From contig JAQQXO010000013.1 in NCBI GenBank assembly GCA_029852735.1, forward strand, positions 868,001-932,000: a stretch of 64,000 nt of DNA. Direction: 5' to 3'. A program made the translations under genes and the position numbers. The stretch is from Persea americana. Its lineage: Eukaryota; Streptophyta; Magnoliopsida; Laurales; Lauraceae. The stretch's first letter is position 1. Each line of letters starts with the position of its first letter. The notes beneath the pieces are model-generated. The model did no database searches and had not been told where the DNA came from. It worked only from the letters and a program-made list of their open reading frames with translations. Positions 1 to 12,838 of this stretch are shown piece by piece.

Positions 1-683
1 CAAATAGTTCATCTATTATTGGCAGTGGGTATTTATTCTTAATTGTAACTTGATTTAACCTCCTGTAATCAATACACATTCTCAAATTGCCATCTTTCTT
101 CTTGACGAACCAAACTGGGGCTCCCCATGGTGAGATGCTTGGTCTAATAAAACCTTTGAGATGCTTGGTCTAATAAAACCTTTCTCTAGTAAATCTTGCA
201 ACTATAACTTTAACTCTCCTAATTCTGTCGGGGCCATTCTGTAAGGTACAGTCGAGATTGGAGCAATCCCTGGCACTAGCTCGATCGTGAAGTCAATCTC
301 TCGAATTGGAGGCAAACCTGGAATCTCCTCTGGAAAAAGATCTGGAAATTCACATACAACGGAGATTCCCTCCACCCCTTGGAACCGTTTATCCTCCGTG
401 ATAAGCGCTATATATCCCTGACAACCACTTCTTAACAATTTGGAAGCCTTCAAGGCTTAAATTAACTTTGCTTGAGGGTTCTTCAGCTCTCCCTGAAATT
501 TAACTCCCATAGGTGCAGCACCCAATTTGAAGGTGATAACCTTAGTGAAACAATCCATGGTAGCATGATGTCCAGCTAGCCAGTCCATTCCCAGAATAAT
601 GTCAAAGTCATGCATATCTAACAGAATCAGGTTTACTGGCAAGTTAACCTCTCTTACCATAACCGAACAATTGGGATAGTAGT
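1..683 (-). pseudogene. Element B pol fragment (protease end and reverse transcriptase start), broken
   Basis: Minus-strand Ty3/gypsy pol. Read right to left, it encodes the protease tail (ILGMDWLAGHHATMDCF), the linker VCEFPDLFPEEIPGLPP and the start of reverse transcriptase (PYRMAPTELGELKL), closely matching the same stretch in array D. Reverse transcriptase continues to position 1 and out of the window. It is clearly dead: a stop separates the pieces near 455, and a 26-bp tandem duplication (132-157 and 158-183) shifts the frame in the reverse transcriptase. The fragment ends at 683 because element A is inserted there; the matching half resumes at 11187. This is the oldest coding copy in the window. 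Confidence 0.9.
132..183. repeat. 26-bp tandem duplication in element B reverse transcriptase
   Basis: Two adjacent 26-bp copies beginning GAGATGCTTGG lie at 132-157 and 158-183. Twenty-six is not a multiple of three, so the duplication breaks the pol frame. The related pol genes of A and D have one copy of the corresponding sequence. Confidence 0.9.
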
Positions 684-1058
684 TGTCACGCCCCCGATCG
701 TGAAACCGGGTCATGCGTGAGATTAGGGCCAATTAAAAATTTTCAGCATTAATAATCATGGGGCCCTAATCATGTCCCAATATGGATCGAAGATCGCTGT
801 GAGGTATAAACATTTCCTCAAATACATAAAACGTATAGCGGAAGCTTCAGAGTACAAATGGTATCTTGAAGTATATAGTTAAGAGCAAAGACTGATCATA
901 TACATTAACTAGAATTCAAGTTTGAAACAGTTAAACCAAAGTATTATTTACAACAATAGGCCACATCCAAAACTCGGGCCTAATCAAAAGATGGAGAAAT
1001 AAAAGATGAAACTACACAAAAGATATCATGATGGCGCTCATGTACGGGGTCAGTACGG

Positions 1059-1166
1059 CTATACAATGCCGTCCGTACTATACTCCAAGAAGTCATCAGG
1101 CTGATCCGCCTGAACTTCCTCCGTCAACTCCTCCTCAGCTAGGTAGAGCTCGGTACCTATGCACCA
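1059..1166 (-). other. Acidic short reading frame in the LTR of A (35 codons from conserved Trp)
   Basis: The minus-strand frame from a conserved Trp codon at 1164-1166 to a stop at 1059-1061 reads WCIGTELYLAEEELTEE, then acidic sequence ending STDGIV. It aligns in position and frame with short frames in the LTRs of B, D and E. There is no in-frame ATG; a TGA lies four codons before the Trp, so on its own it would not be translated. The duplicate is at 8740-8847. Whether it is protein, an exon or only a conserved RNA stretch is open. Confidence 0.4.
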
Positions 1167-2263
1167 AGAGTAGCATCATCAGACACGAAGGTTGGCAAGC
1201 AATATATATATGAATCATTCAGATATGTAGAACGAATAAGAGTAAACGAGAAACAAAATCATATGAAATGCATAGCATCCTGATCGTAGAAAGTGCATAG
1301 CATTTGAATCAAAATCAACTAACATAACCATCTAGCAAAGAGGCAACCCACATAAACTAATACACCACGGGATAGTTCCACATGACCCTCCCGACTCAAC
1401 ATTTGAGTTGTGGTAGAGTGGCACGGGATGAACCCCGGCAAGCAAGCAATCAAAATGGATACCAAAAGGCCTGAGTAATCAAAGTCAATCAATATGTATC
1501 CGATGGTGTACAGCCATCAAAATATAAAAAGTCGTACTGCGCAGACGTTCAATCCAAAGTCCTCACACAGAATGGTGCCCCATCTGTGTTGGGCGTTAAC
1601 AGTCGAGTGGTGCCTGACACAAAGAGTCCTAAACAACCCATCGTGAAGAGCTAGACTTTCTTGTGTGAACAAGATTCATTGATCAAAGAGAACTACCTTG
1701 CCATCATCAAATCAAAGTCAAAACCATCAATAACAGTAGCTCTCAAACAAGCTTTCCAATTAAAGCCGTCTAGCCTCAACACTCCCATCAAACTTCGAAA
1801 TAACGAAACATACAAAGGGGATCCTAAATCCATCAATCTAAGTTCTCAAACGTGATCCCAAAACAAAACAAATAAACGAAGCTAATGAACATGAACGTCT
1901 GATGTAAACAGTACCAGACGGAACAAACCGGAATTCAAGGCAATAAACGATCCAATCCTAGGTCAATTGTTAAACCTGAAGCATCGTATAATTCTACTCA
2001 GTCAACGAAAGGGTTAGGGTGCGCGATACCTGAATAATGATCTTCGTGCATAGATATAGAAAAGGTATCCCGTTGTCCCGTACCGTTCAGGATTGAGTGA
2101 AATTGATTCCCGATACACCCGGATGAACGTGAAGAACGTGGGCTCAAAACGTCCTCACATGTAGTCCAATGAGTCTTAAAAAGGTTAGCCAAGATTCCCC
2201 CTAAGGTCCTCAAACATAAGGAAGCATAAGGAAAGAAACCCCAAAAATCCATCCCTGCAGTTG

Positions 2264-2420
2264 ACCCGGTCGACCGGGTCCCTACCCGGTCGACCGCGTA
2301 CACAGGGAACCAGGTCGACCTGGTTCCCATCAGGTCGACCGCGGGTGCTGTGTACCCGGTCGACCGCGTGCCCAGCCGGTCGACCGGGTACGCTGCAGTT
2401 ACAGAACACAGTTCTGTAAC
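2264..2420. repeat. GC-rich palindrome cluster in LTR of A (six GGTCGACC)
   Basis: Six copies of the 8-bp palindrome GGTCGACC lie between 2269 and 2386, mostly in the contexts CCGGTCGACCGG or CCGGTCGACCGCG. A perfect 9-bp hairpin stem GTTACAGAA/TTCTGTAAC follows at 2398-2420. The block stands out as GC-rich inside an AT-rich LTR. The right LTR copy is at 9945-10101, where the hairpin stem has decayed. Confidence 0.9.
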
Positions 2421-3503
2421 TGTAATGCACCTGGGCCTGTTTTCAACACCTGGTTTGGGACTCTTCTTCTTCTGTTCTTAACCATAAAAAAAACCACATA
2501 TGTCCACATGTAAGTAGATACATCAAGTCCCTAAAAACCTCATCTTATCATCTAATCAAATCATTAATATCCTAATCCATTTCATTAACAATTTCAATCT
2601 ATTTATCATGTTTTCAATCTAAACAATTCCCAAGAGCAAAGGGTCATCTAAACATCATCAATTATCAATCAAAGGAAAGACAAAACATATCAAATCATAA
2701 ATATATATATAAACTTGCCTTGATGAAGAGCTTAGGGAATTGCAAGTAGAATTTTGAAGAAAACTCCACAAAAGCTCAAAGGGGAAGAAGAAAGTTTCCA
2801 ACCCAAAACTTCACTACAAAAATGAATGCAAAGGTTTGCTATGAGTCTCCCTAATCCATTTCTAATCCAAAGGAAGAAGATTAGCTAAGTCTAGTAGCTT
2901 GGAGAGCTTACCTTGGAGTGGTTGGTTGATGAAAAACTTGGAAAATTGGATGATTGAGTTCTTGGAGAGTTGATGAAGAAGATTAGTGGATTGGCTAGTG
3001 AAGATGAGCTCTAATTGATCTCTTTGGCAAGGCAACCATGAAGGGAAGGAAGAGCTTGAAGCTACCTTAGAGACATGAGAGAAGGGATGAAGATGAATGA
3101 GATAAGAAAGGAGGAATGACTCATCCGGTTGATGACTTGTTTAAAAGGGTAGTTTTGGCAAAATTTGGGTTAAGTCCTTGGTGAGCTAAAAGTGGTTATT
3201 TGGGCCTCTTCAGCGCGTCGAATCGAAACGCGACAGAAGACTAAAGTTCATGAAATGACGAGACCTATCCAATGCACCCAAACTCACAAAACTCATAATC
3301 TCATAAAAACCCCTGAAAACTTTCCAAAATTGCAAACCAGCCCCCTACTCTATCCAAACGCACTCGGACTCGCACGAAACTTTGCACGCGCGATCCCTAC
3401 GCCAAACCAGACTCGCTAAGACTCTAACACACCTACTAACTAACTCCTAACTAACCAAGCAATTAATTAGTATTAATACGGGATTAGGGTACGGGGTGTT
3501 ACA

Positions 3504-3516
3504 TTCTCCCCCCCTT
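3504..3516 (-). other. Polypurine tract of element A
   Basis: The sense strand reads AAGGGGGGGAGAA directly against the 3' LTR. This is the expected place and composition for the plus-strand DNA primer of an LTR retrotransposon. Confidence 0.88.
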
Positions 3517-3549
3517 GGACTATTTGGTCCTCCAAATCCTTCCAAATCC

Positions 3550-6500
3550 TTAACACACCTCTGGTAGTAGCTCTGGGTGCTTTTCCTTGACCTGATCCCG
3601 GAGCTCCCACGTAGCTTCTTCCGGACTGTGATGTTCCCACTGCACCTTGACCCAATGTATGGTCCTGGTCCTCAAAACTTGTTCTTTGGTATCGATGATC
3701 TGCTTCGGTTTCTCCACAAAGGTAATATCTGGCTGTACATCTAGCGACTCATGATGTAGCACGTGTGAAGGGTCTGAAATGTACTTCCGCAGCATGGAGA
3801 CATGAAAAACTCTGTGAACTCCTGCTAACTCTGGTGGTAGTATCAACCGATACGCCACTTCACCCACGCGCATATCAATCTCGAACGGCCCGATATATCT
3901 CCGAGCTAATTTTCCCTTCTGATCGAACCTCATGGTTCCTCTCGTCGGTGAGACTTTCAGGAAAACCTTGTCTCCGACTTGCAACTCCAAATCTCTCCTC
4001 TCGAGGTCTGCATAGCTCTTCTGACGGTCTCTTGAAATCTTCAGCCGATCAATGATCCGCTTCACCTTCTCACTGGTATCGCTGATGACCGAAGGTCCAT
4101 GAAAACTCCGAACACCAATCTCTTCCCAATAAATCGGGGTCTTGCACTTCCGTCCGTACGACGCCTCAAACGGTGCCATCCCGATACTGGAGTGATAACT
4201 GTTGTTGTAGGCAAATTCGCATAAAGGAAGACTCTTCTCCCAGTCTTTCCCAAAGTCTAAAACACATGCCCGCAACATATCCTCCATAGTCTGGTTCGTC
4301 CTCTCAGTCTGTCCATCGGTCTGAGGGTGATACGCAGTACTGAAGTTCAATGTAGTCCCTAAAGCTGCTTGCAAACTGACCCAAAATCTGCCCACAAACC
4401 TCATATCTCTGTCAGAAACAATGGAGTCTGAATCCCATGTAATTTAACTATGTTGTCAATGTACTTGTGTGCCAAGATATCCATGGAACCCCTCATCTTC
4501 ATCGGAATGAAGTGTGCTGACTTGGTGAGTCTGTCCACGATCACCCAAATACTGTCATTGCCCCTTGTAGGTGGTAAGCCTGCCACGAAGTCCATGGTGA
4601 TGTGTTCCCACTTCCACTCCGGTATTTTCAAAGGTTGGAGTGACCCTGGAGGCTTCTGATGTTCAACTTTCACTTGTTGGCACACTAAACATCTTGCAAC
4701 AAAACCAGCAATGTCCTTCTTCATGTTCTTCCACCAATAAAAGCTCTTCAAGTTCTGGTACATCTTGGTGCTCCCTGGGTGGATCGCATAACGAGAGTGG
4801 TGTGCTTCCACCATAATCTCGTTCTTCAAGTCATGCACATCCGGAACACACAATCTGTCCTGGCAATACAACACTCCATCTATGAGTCTGAACTCTGGTC
4901 TGTCTGCTATGTTGTCAATCAACCTGACAAATTCTGGATCTTCTCTCTGACTGCCCTTGATTCTGCCCAAAATCTCAGGTTCCCACGTATGCATATTTGC
5001 AACCATGATTCTTTCACTCTAAGGATGAAACTCTATAGCTAGATCCCTGAATATCTCCGTCAAAGACCACTCTGTCTGTAAACATCCGGTATTTGCTGAT
5101 TTTCTACTCAATGCATCTGCTACTACATTCGCTTTCCCGGGATGATACTTTATCGGAAAGTCGTAGTCTTTGATGTATTCTATCCATCTGGTTTGCCTCA
5201 TATTCAAATCTTTCTGTCCGAATAGGTACTGAAGACTCCTGTGATCTTAATGAACTTCGAATTTCTCTCCATACAGGTAATGCCTCCACATCTTCAGTGC
5301 CATAACTACCGCTGCAAGCTCCAAATCATGGGTAGCGTATCTCTTTTCATGCTCTTTCAACTGTCTGGACCCGTAGGCCACTACTTTTCCCTCCTGCATG
5401 AGCACGCATCCCAAGCCCACTCCTGACGCATCTGTAAAAATCACAAATCCTCCTGTCCCCGAAGGTAAAGTAAGGATAGGGGCTGTAGTCAATCTGGTCT
5501 TTAACTCTTCAAAATTCGCTTCACACTGCGCAATCCATACAAAAGGAACATCTTTCCTCGTCAATTTGGTCAATGGAGCAGCTATACTAGAGAATCCCTT
5601 CACAAATCTTCTGTAATACCCGGCTAAACCCAGAAAACTCTTGATCTGTGCCACTGTCTTCGGACTTTCCCAACTGGTTATTGCATCAATCTTTGCTGGG
5701 TCTACTGCTAAACCTTCCTTAGAGATGATGTGCCCAAGAAAAGACACCTGCTCTAGCCAAAACTCACATTTGCTAAGCTTGGCATAGAGTTGATTTTCTC
5801 TCAAAATCTGCAATGAAGCCCTCAAATGTTCTGCATGATCATCTCTGGATCTCGAATAGACTAAAACATCGTCTATGAATACTACTGTGAATTGATCTAA
5901 ACATGGTGCAAAGATCTTATTCATCAAAGCCATGAAGACACTCGGTGCATTGGTCAGCCCAAATGGCATAACCAGAAATTCATAATGGCCATATCTGGTT
6001 CGGAAGGCTGTCTTCTGAACATCTTGGTCTCTGACTCGCAACTGATGGTAGCCTGATCTCAAATCAATTTTTGAAAAATGTTGTGCTCCTTGCAGCTGAT
6101 CGAACAACTCATCTATCCTGGGTAAAGGATACTTGTTCTTGATTGTAACCTGATTCAGCTGTCTGTAATCTATGCACATACGCATCGAGCCATCCTTCTT
6201 TTTCACGAATAAAACCGGTGCACCCCATGGAGATACACTAGGTCTCACAAATCCTCTATCCAAGAGATCCTGTAGCTGAGCTTTCAACTCCCTTAACTCT
6301 GCTGGAGCCATGCGGTAAGGTGCTCTCGATATCGGTGCTGTCCCTGGCACAAGCTCAATCGTAAAATCTATCTCTCGAACTGGTGGCAATCCAGGTATCT
6401 CCTCCGGAAAAACATCTGGGAACTCACAGACAACTGGAATATTCTCTACGGCTCCTACCGCTTCGGACAAGTTATCCTCAGTGATAAATGCCAAATAACC

Positions 6501-8207
6501 GGCACAACCACTCTTGATCATCCGGTCTGCCCGCAACGCGGAAATAACACTAGTGGTCAGACGCTTCCTCTCTCCAATAATCTCAACATTGGCATCTAAC
6601 ACGTGCAATCGAACGGTCTTGTTGAAGCAATCCATCACGGCTCTGTAAGTGGATAACCAATCCATCCCCAAAATAGCATCAAAATCTTTCATGTCGAGAA
6701 CGATAAGGTTAGCAACTAAGATGTACTCCCCCACCTGCACTTTGCAATCGGGATAATAGGATTCACACTGCACGGTCTTCCCTACCGAGGTACTGACAAG
6801 CAAAATACAATGCAATGGAGCTACGTCTCCCACTAAGCATGCAGCAAACATAGGGGAAACAAAAGAATGCGTGGAACCAGAATCAAATAAGACTCTAGCA
6901 GGTACATCTGAAATAGAGAGTGTACCTTCCACGACTCCGCCAGCTTCATCAGCCTCCTGATGATCCAAAGCATACACTCTGCCCTCCTGCTGGGGTCTCT
7001 GCTGCTGTCGCTGCTGTGGTCGATACTGTTGTCCTTGAGGCCTCTGTTGTCCTCGGTTCTGCTGCGGTCCCGCAAGTCGAAGTGGCTGCTGCTGCTGCTG
7101 TACCCGAGGCTGTTGTTGATTAGGCTGCTGTTGCCTCAAAGGCTGTGCTGCCACTGGTGGTCGTGGGGCTGCATTTCTCACACCCTGCCCTTGCTTCTTA
7201 GGGCAATCTTTAACTAGGTGGCCCTGCTGACCACACTCAAAACATGCTCCTGTCTTCCACCGACACTCAGATGTCGGATGGTTTTTATGACAATGCTGAC
7301 AACGAGCTCTCTGCCCCTGATCTGTCCTAAGCTTCTTGGACTGTTGCTGCTGTGGACGTTGCTGTTGCTGCTGGTATGATCCAGTACTCTTAGGCTGCAT
7401 CTGATTCTGCTGAAGTTTCTGCTTGTAAAGAGCCTTCTCTCTAATGGACTCTTCAGCCCAATAAGCCCGTCTGAGGTTCTCCTCAAAAGTATCCAAGGTA
7501 ACGCTGGTCACCTTCGCCTTGATACGGGGATTCAGCCCCCGAATGAACCTCATAACCTTGTCAGCTTCAGTCTTCACTAGAGATGGTGCAAACCGAGATA
7601 AGTTAGTAAACTGCTGCTCATACTCCTGAACTGAGTTCTCTCCCTGCTGGAGTAGCTCAAACTCAGCAACCTTAAGGGCGGTGATGTGGGGTGGTATAAA
7701 CTTCGTACGGAACAACTTACTGAACGAATCCCATGCCGTGTCATCCACAATAGTCTCATATGGTGTCTTGACTGATTTCCACCACATCTCAGCTGTACCT
7801 CTCAACATATAAGCTGCCAATTGTACCCTTTCCTTGCCTGAGCACTTGAAGACTTCAAATATTTTCTCAATCTGAACTACCCATTCATCAGCATCGAGAG
7901 CGTCCTCATTACCATAAAACTCTGGTGGTGCCCTTTTCTTGAATTTATCAAACATGTCATTCGGGTCAACCACTTTCGCTGGCATAATCACTTGTGCTGG
8001 TTGGGTTGGTCTCTGTAGTACTTCCATCATTTGAGTCTGAAACACAGCTTGATCCTCCCGTTGCTTAGTCTGGCTTTGGGTCTGCGCTTCTTGAGAGCGC
8101 ACGAATGTTTGCATTAGCTGGTTAAACCTGCCGTCTATGGAGTCACTATCCGGAGCATTGGCATTACTACTCTCGGGATTACCAGCACGCCTGTTACGAC
8201 CAGCCAT
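3550..8207 (-). pseudogene. Element A gag-pol polyprotein, disrupted by two stops and a frameshift
   Basis: The start at 8207 (MAGRNRRAGN) opens a 986-residue frame: gag core (about 80-270), two zinc knuckles (303-336, second is CFECGQQGHLVKDC), protease with intact Asp-Ser-Gly (about 442), reverse transcriptase with FIDD (777-780), and RNase H (FTDAS, about 924; HDLELA, about 961). The frame stops at 5247-5249 where D has a Ser codon, resumes in the same frame, stops again at 5019-5021, runs to 4401 and then shifts frame near 4401-4430. The last frame (4404-3550) carries the integrase C-terminal core, a GPF-type motif (RRYIGPFEI) and a chromodomain-like tail ending PELLPEVC. The integrase zinc finger lies at about 4870-4680. 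Three separate lesions mean this copy cannot make full-length Pol. Confidence 0.93.
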
Positions 8208-8364
8208 CCTGAAACAGAAGAAACGTTAGTCCTATGGGACTCGATCCAACAAACAAACTATACACTCTACAAAAGCTAGATACCCCAAAAGAAACGAACC
8301 CAATTCTCACACGTCTTAAGTTTCTACGTATTTTAACCTAAGAAACAAAACTTGCTCTGATACT
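8208..8364 (-). promoter_or_regulatory. Leader and primer binding site of element A
   Basis: A 157-bp leader lies between LTR and gag. Just inside the LTR the sense strand reads GTATCAGAGC (8354-8363), matching the core of the tRNA-iMet primer site TGGTATCAGAGC but without its first bases. That primer class is typical of plant Ty3/gypsy elements. Confidence 0.8.
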
Positions 8365-11186
8365 TGTCACGCCCCCGATCGTGAAACCGGGTTATGCGTG
8401 AGATTAGGGCCAATTAAAAATTTTCAGCATTAATAATCATGGGGCCCTAATCATGTCCCAATATGGATCGAAGATCGCTGTGAGGTATAAACATTTCCTC
8501 AAATACATAAAACGTATAGCGGAAGCTTCAGAGTACAAATGGTATCTTGAAGTATATAGTTAAGAGCAAAGACTGATCATATACATTAACTAGAATTCAA
8601 GTTTGAAACAGTTAAACCAAAGTATTATTTACAACAATAGGCCACATCCAAAACTCGGGCCTAATCAAAAGATGGAGAAATAAAAGATGAAACTACACAA
8701 AAGATATCATGATGGCGCTCATGTACGGGGTCAGTACGGCTATACAATGCCGTCCGTACTATACTCCAAGAAGTCATCAGGCTGATCCGCCTGAACTTCC
8801 TCCGTCAACTCCTCCTCAGCTAGGTAGAGCTCGGTACCTATGCACCAAGAGTAGCATCATCAGACACGAAGGTTGGCAAGCAATATATATATGAATCATT
8901 CAGATATGTAGAACGAATAAGAGTAAACGAGAAACAAAATCATATGAAATGCATAGCATCCTGATCGTAGAAAGTGCATAGCATTTGAATCAAAATCAAC
9001 TAACATAACCATCTAGCAAAGAGGCAACCCACATAAACTAATACACCACGGGATAGTTCCACATGACCCTCCCGACTCAACATTTGAGTTGTGGTAGAGT
9101 GGCACGGGATGAACCCCGGCAAGCAAGCAATCAAAATGGATACCAAAAGGCCTGAGTAATCAAAGTCAATCAATATGTATCCGATGGTGTACAACCATCA
9201 AAATATAAAAAGTCGTACTGCGCAGACGTTCAATCCAAAGTCCTCACACAGAATGGTGCCCCATCTGTGTTGGGCGTTAACAGTCGAGTGGTGCCTGACA
9301 CAAAGAGTCCTAAACAACCCATCGTGAAGAGCTAGACTTTCTTGTGTGAACAAGATTCATTGATCAAAGAGAACAACCTTGCCATCATCAAATCAAAGTC
9401 AAAACCATCAATAACGGTAGCTCTCAAACAAGCTTTCCAATTAAAGCCGTCTAGCCTCAACACTCCCATCAAACTTCGAAATAACGAAACATACAAAGGG
9501 GATCCTAAATCCATCAATCTAAGTTCTCAAACGTGATCCCAAAACAAAACAAATAAACGAAGCTAATGAACATGAACGTCTCATGTAAACAGTACCAGAC
9601 GGTACAAATCGGAATTCAAGGCAATAAACGATCCAATCCTAGGTCAATTGTTAAACCTGAAGCATCGTATAATTCTACTCAGTCAACGAAAGGGTTAGGG
9701 TGCGCGATACCTGAATAATGATCTTCGTGCATAGATATAGAAAAGGTATCCCGTTGTCCCGTACCGTTCAGGATTGAGTGAAATTGATTCCCGATACACC
9801 CGGATGAACGTGAAGAACGTGGGCTCAAAACGTCCTCACATGTAGTCCAATGAGTCTTAAAAAGGTTAGCCAAGATTCCCCCTAAGGTCCTCAAACATAA
9901 GGAAGCATAAGGAAAGAAACCCCAAAAATCCATCCCTGCAGTTGACCCGGTCGACCGGGTCCCTACCCGGTCGACCGCGTACACAGGGAACCAGGTCGAC
10001 CTGGTTCCCATCAGGTCGACCGCGGGCACTGTGTACCCGGTCGACCGCGTGCCCAGCCGGTCGACCGGGTACACTGCAGTTACAGAACACAGTTCTATAA
10101 CAGTAATGCACCTGGGCCTGTTTTCAACACCTGGTTTGGGACTTTTCTTCTTCTGTTCTTAACCATAAAAAAAAAACCACATATGTCCACATGTAAGTAG
10201 ATACATCAAGTCCCTAAAAACCTCATCTTATCATCTAATCAAATCATTAATATCCTAATCCATTTCATTAACAATTTCAATCTATTTATCATGTTTTCAA
10301 TCTAAACAATTCCCAAGAGCAAAGGGTCATCTAAACATCATCAATTATCAATCAAAGGAAAGACAAAACATATCAAATCATAAATATATATATAAACTTG
10401 CCTTGATGAAGAGCTTAGGGAATTGCAAGTAGAATTTTGAAGAAAACTCCACAAAAGCTCAAAGGGGAAGAAGAAAGTTTCCAACCCAAAACTTCACTAC
10501 AAAAATGAATGCAAAGGTTTGCTATGAGTCTCCCTAATCCATTTCTAATCCAAAGGAAGAAGATTAGCTAAGTCTAGTAGCTTGGAGAGCTTACCTTGGA
10601 GTGGTTGGTTGATGAAAAACTTGGAAAATTGGATGATTGAGTTCTTGGAGAGTTGATGAAGAAGATTAGTGGATTGGCTAGTGAAGATGAGCTCTAATTG
10701 ATCTCTTTGGCAAGGCAACCATGAAGGGAAGGAAGAGCTTGAAGCTACCTTAGAGACATGAAAGAAGGGATGAAGATGAATGAGATAAGAAGGGAGGAAT
10801 GAGTCATCCGGTTGATGACTTGTTTAAAAGGGTAGTTTTGGCAAAATTTGGGTTAAGTCCTTGGTGAGCTAAAAGTGGTTATTTGGGCCTCTTCAGCGCG
10901 TCGAATCGAAACGCGACAGAAGACTAAAGTTCATGAAATGACGAGACCTATCCAATGCACCCAAACTCACAAAACTCATAATCTCATAAAAACCCCTGAA
11001 AACTTTCCAAAATTGCAAACCAGCCCCCTACTCTATCCAAACGCACTCGGACTCGCACGAAACTTTGCACGCGCGATCCCTACGCCAAACCAGACTCGCT
11101 AAGACTCTAACACACCTACTAACTAACTCCTAACTAACCAAGCAATTAATTAGTATTAATACGGGATTAGGGTACGGGGTGTTACA
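8365..11186 (-). repeat. Element A 5' LTR (right)
   Basis: 2822-bp LTR nearly identical to 684-3503. It carries the same landmarks: short acidic frame 8740-8847, palindrome cluster 9945-10101, AAGGCAAGT motif 10396-10404 (minus strand). Differences include substitutions around the palindrome cluster and a longer A tract near 10170. Confidence 0.95.
8740..8847 (-). other. Acidic short reading frame, second LTR copy of A
   Basis: This is the same 35-codon frame as at 1059-1166, unchanged in this LTR. See that entry for interpretation. Confidence 0.4.
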
Positions 11187-12737
11187 GTAGTTTCTACAAA
11201 CAGTTTGTTTACCTACTGGAGTGGTGACAACCAAAACAAATGCAAGTTCGCTAATAGGAATAACAATTAACTTAGAAAACATAGAAGATATAAAAGAGTG
11301 AGTGAATCCAAGGTCAAACAATATCTTAGCTTGTATGCTACAGACGAGAAATTTACCTTAAACAACATTACCTGCTGCATCAGGATCCACTTAGTTGAGA
11401 TGATAGGCACGTCCTTGCTACCTTGGCCTATTCTGTGCTTGGTTTTGCCTTCCTTGCTGACCATTTCTGTTTTGTTGAGGAGGACGATTCCGGTTTTGAG
11501 GTGGTTGCCTTGCTTGTTGCTGCTGCTGAGGAGGACGATTCCGGTTTTGAGGTGGTTGCCTTGCTTATTGTTGCTGCTGGGGTTGTCTGGCTTGATTTTG
11601 TTGAGGTGCTTGTTGCGGTTGTTGTGTAGGCCTGTTGCCCTGGTCATTAAGCCTTGGACAGTTACGAAGCAAGTGGTCAAAAGATCCACATTTGAAACAT
11701 GCTCCTATAACTTTGCGGCATTCATTGGAGTTATGGTCTCTGCCATAATGCTCACATTGTCCTTGAGCCTGAGCATTCTGATCTTGCCTTGGTTTCTTCT
11801 TTTGTTGCTGTCTTGTAGATGCTTGTTGACATTTCCTCTGAGCTTCTTGGATTACCTTTTTATGTATGTCTTCAAATTTGTATGCTTTCTTCACCGCTTC
11901 TTGGAATGTAGCTGGCAGTACTACACCGGTAGCATGTTGTTCAAGAATAGGGTTCAGTCCCTCTAGAAATTTAGTGACTTTCTTCTCCTCCGTATCCACA
12001 AGCTCTGGTGCATAGCGGGATAATCTCTCGAACTTAATGACATATTGCAAGACTGACATGTCCCCTTGTTTAAGCAATTGGAATTCTACTGCCATCTGTA
12101 TTTTAATATGGATTGGCACATACTTCTCTGTGAATTGGTTCTTGGAGGAAGTCCATGCAATGTCATTTGCGATGTCCTGATAACCATCTTTCAGTATCTT
12201 CCACCATATATCTGCCAAACCGGTAAACATAGAAGCTGCTAGGTGGACTTGTTGTTTGCCTGTACACTCAAAGAGATCGAAGATGTTTTCGGTATGAGCT
12301 AACCAATCATCTGCTGTCAAAGGGCCTCTCTTACGGAAGTGCTCAAACAGAATATTAGGGTCCTTATCACGATTGTTGATGACAATTTGAGGACCTGTAT
12401 GCTGATGTTGTACCGGCTCTGGTCTCCTTTCTAATACTTCCAACAACTGTCTTTGGACTTGTGCCAACTCTTCATCCTTTTTGGTTATTTGCTCTTGCAA
12501 TCTGGCTTGAGTCTCATTAGCCCTCCTTTGTTGGTCCATCATCATTTCATTGGTCCTTTGTTGTCGTTCCATCATTCTCTGTATGAAATCTTGTAATTGA
12601 TTTTCACTTGAGGAACCTGGAGTGTGAGCATTGCTGGGGTTTGGGTTGGTGTAGTCTCTGCGTGGAGGGATAGTGATGCAAAACCACTTGTTAGTACAAT
12701 AAATCACATAAAGAAAACATAACCCAACATTCCCCAC
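11187..12737 (-). pseudogene. Element B gag and protease start, degenerate
   Basis: Minus-strand gag of element B, resuming where A cut it. The frame covers a coiled, Gln-rich N terminus, the gag core (DDWLAHTENIFDLFECTG) and a zinc knuckle (CFKCGSFDHLLRNC), then a Gln-rich tail. A stop at 11565-11567 lies in one unit of a duplicated tail segment of about 51 bp (11473-11575). The protease start follows (FDLGFTHSF, near 11300-11321) with Asp-Leu-Gly in place of the usual Asp-Ser/Thr-Gly. Where D starts gag with MPPRKRP, B reads IPPRRDY, so the original start codon appears lost. Residues upstream of that are an accidental in-frame extension. Several independent lesions mark B as old and dead. 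Confidence 0.9.
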
Positions 12738-12822
12738 GCGATACTAGCTAATGAAAATTCTAACGAATCCTCTCCACGTCCCTATGTTTCTAGGTTGTTT
12801 TTAAGTGCCTGCAATGTGCCTC

Positions 12823-12834
12823 GCTTTGATACCA
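12823..12834 (-). other. Primer binding site of element B
   Basis: The sense strand reads TGGTATCAAAGC four bases inside the LTR, one mismatch from the tRNA-iMet primer site TGGTATCAGAGC. A second copy lies at 22629-22640 because this region is duplicated. Confidence 0.85.
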
Positions 12835-12838
12835 GTCC

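Larger units (their letters stand above)
684..3503 (-). repeat. Element A 3' LTR (left)
   Basis: 2820-bp LTR beginning TGTCACGCCCCCG and ending GGGGTGTTACA on the plus strand, that is TGTAACACCCC to GGCGTGACA in the sense direction. The second copy is at 8365-11186. It contains a GGTCGACC palindrome cluster (2264-2420), the AAGGCAAGT motif (2713-2721, minus strand) and an acidic short frame (1059-1166). Confidence 0.95.
684..11186 (-). mobile_element. Element A: Ty3/gypsy chromodomain-type LTR retrotransposon, full length but inactivated
   Basis: A complete element of 10503 bp in minus orientation, with LTRs 684-3503 and 8365-11186. It is flanked by the 5-bp target duplication GTAGT (679-683 and 11187-11191). 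It interrupts element B's protease region, whose two halves rejoin exactly across it. Internal order in the sense direction is primer site, gag, protease, reverse transcriptase, RNase H, integrase and a chromodomain-like tail, the usual Ty3/gypsy order. Long LTRs plus the C-terminal chromodomain-like region suggest the Tekay/Del group of chromoviruses (inference). By eye the LTRs differ at roughly 17 positions plus an A-tract length change, so insertion is recent but older than C and D. Confidence 0.93.

Noticed and set aside
11298..11966. Plus-strand 222-codon frame as a membrane protein
   Set aside because: It is the antisense of element B gag; the Leu runs are the complement of Gln codons.
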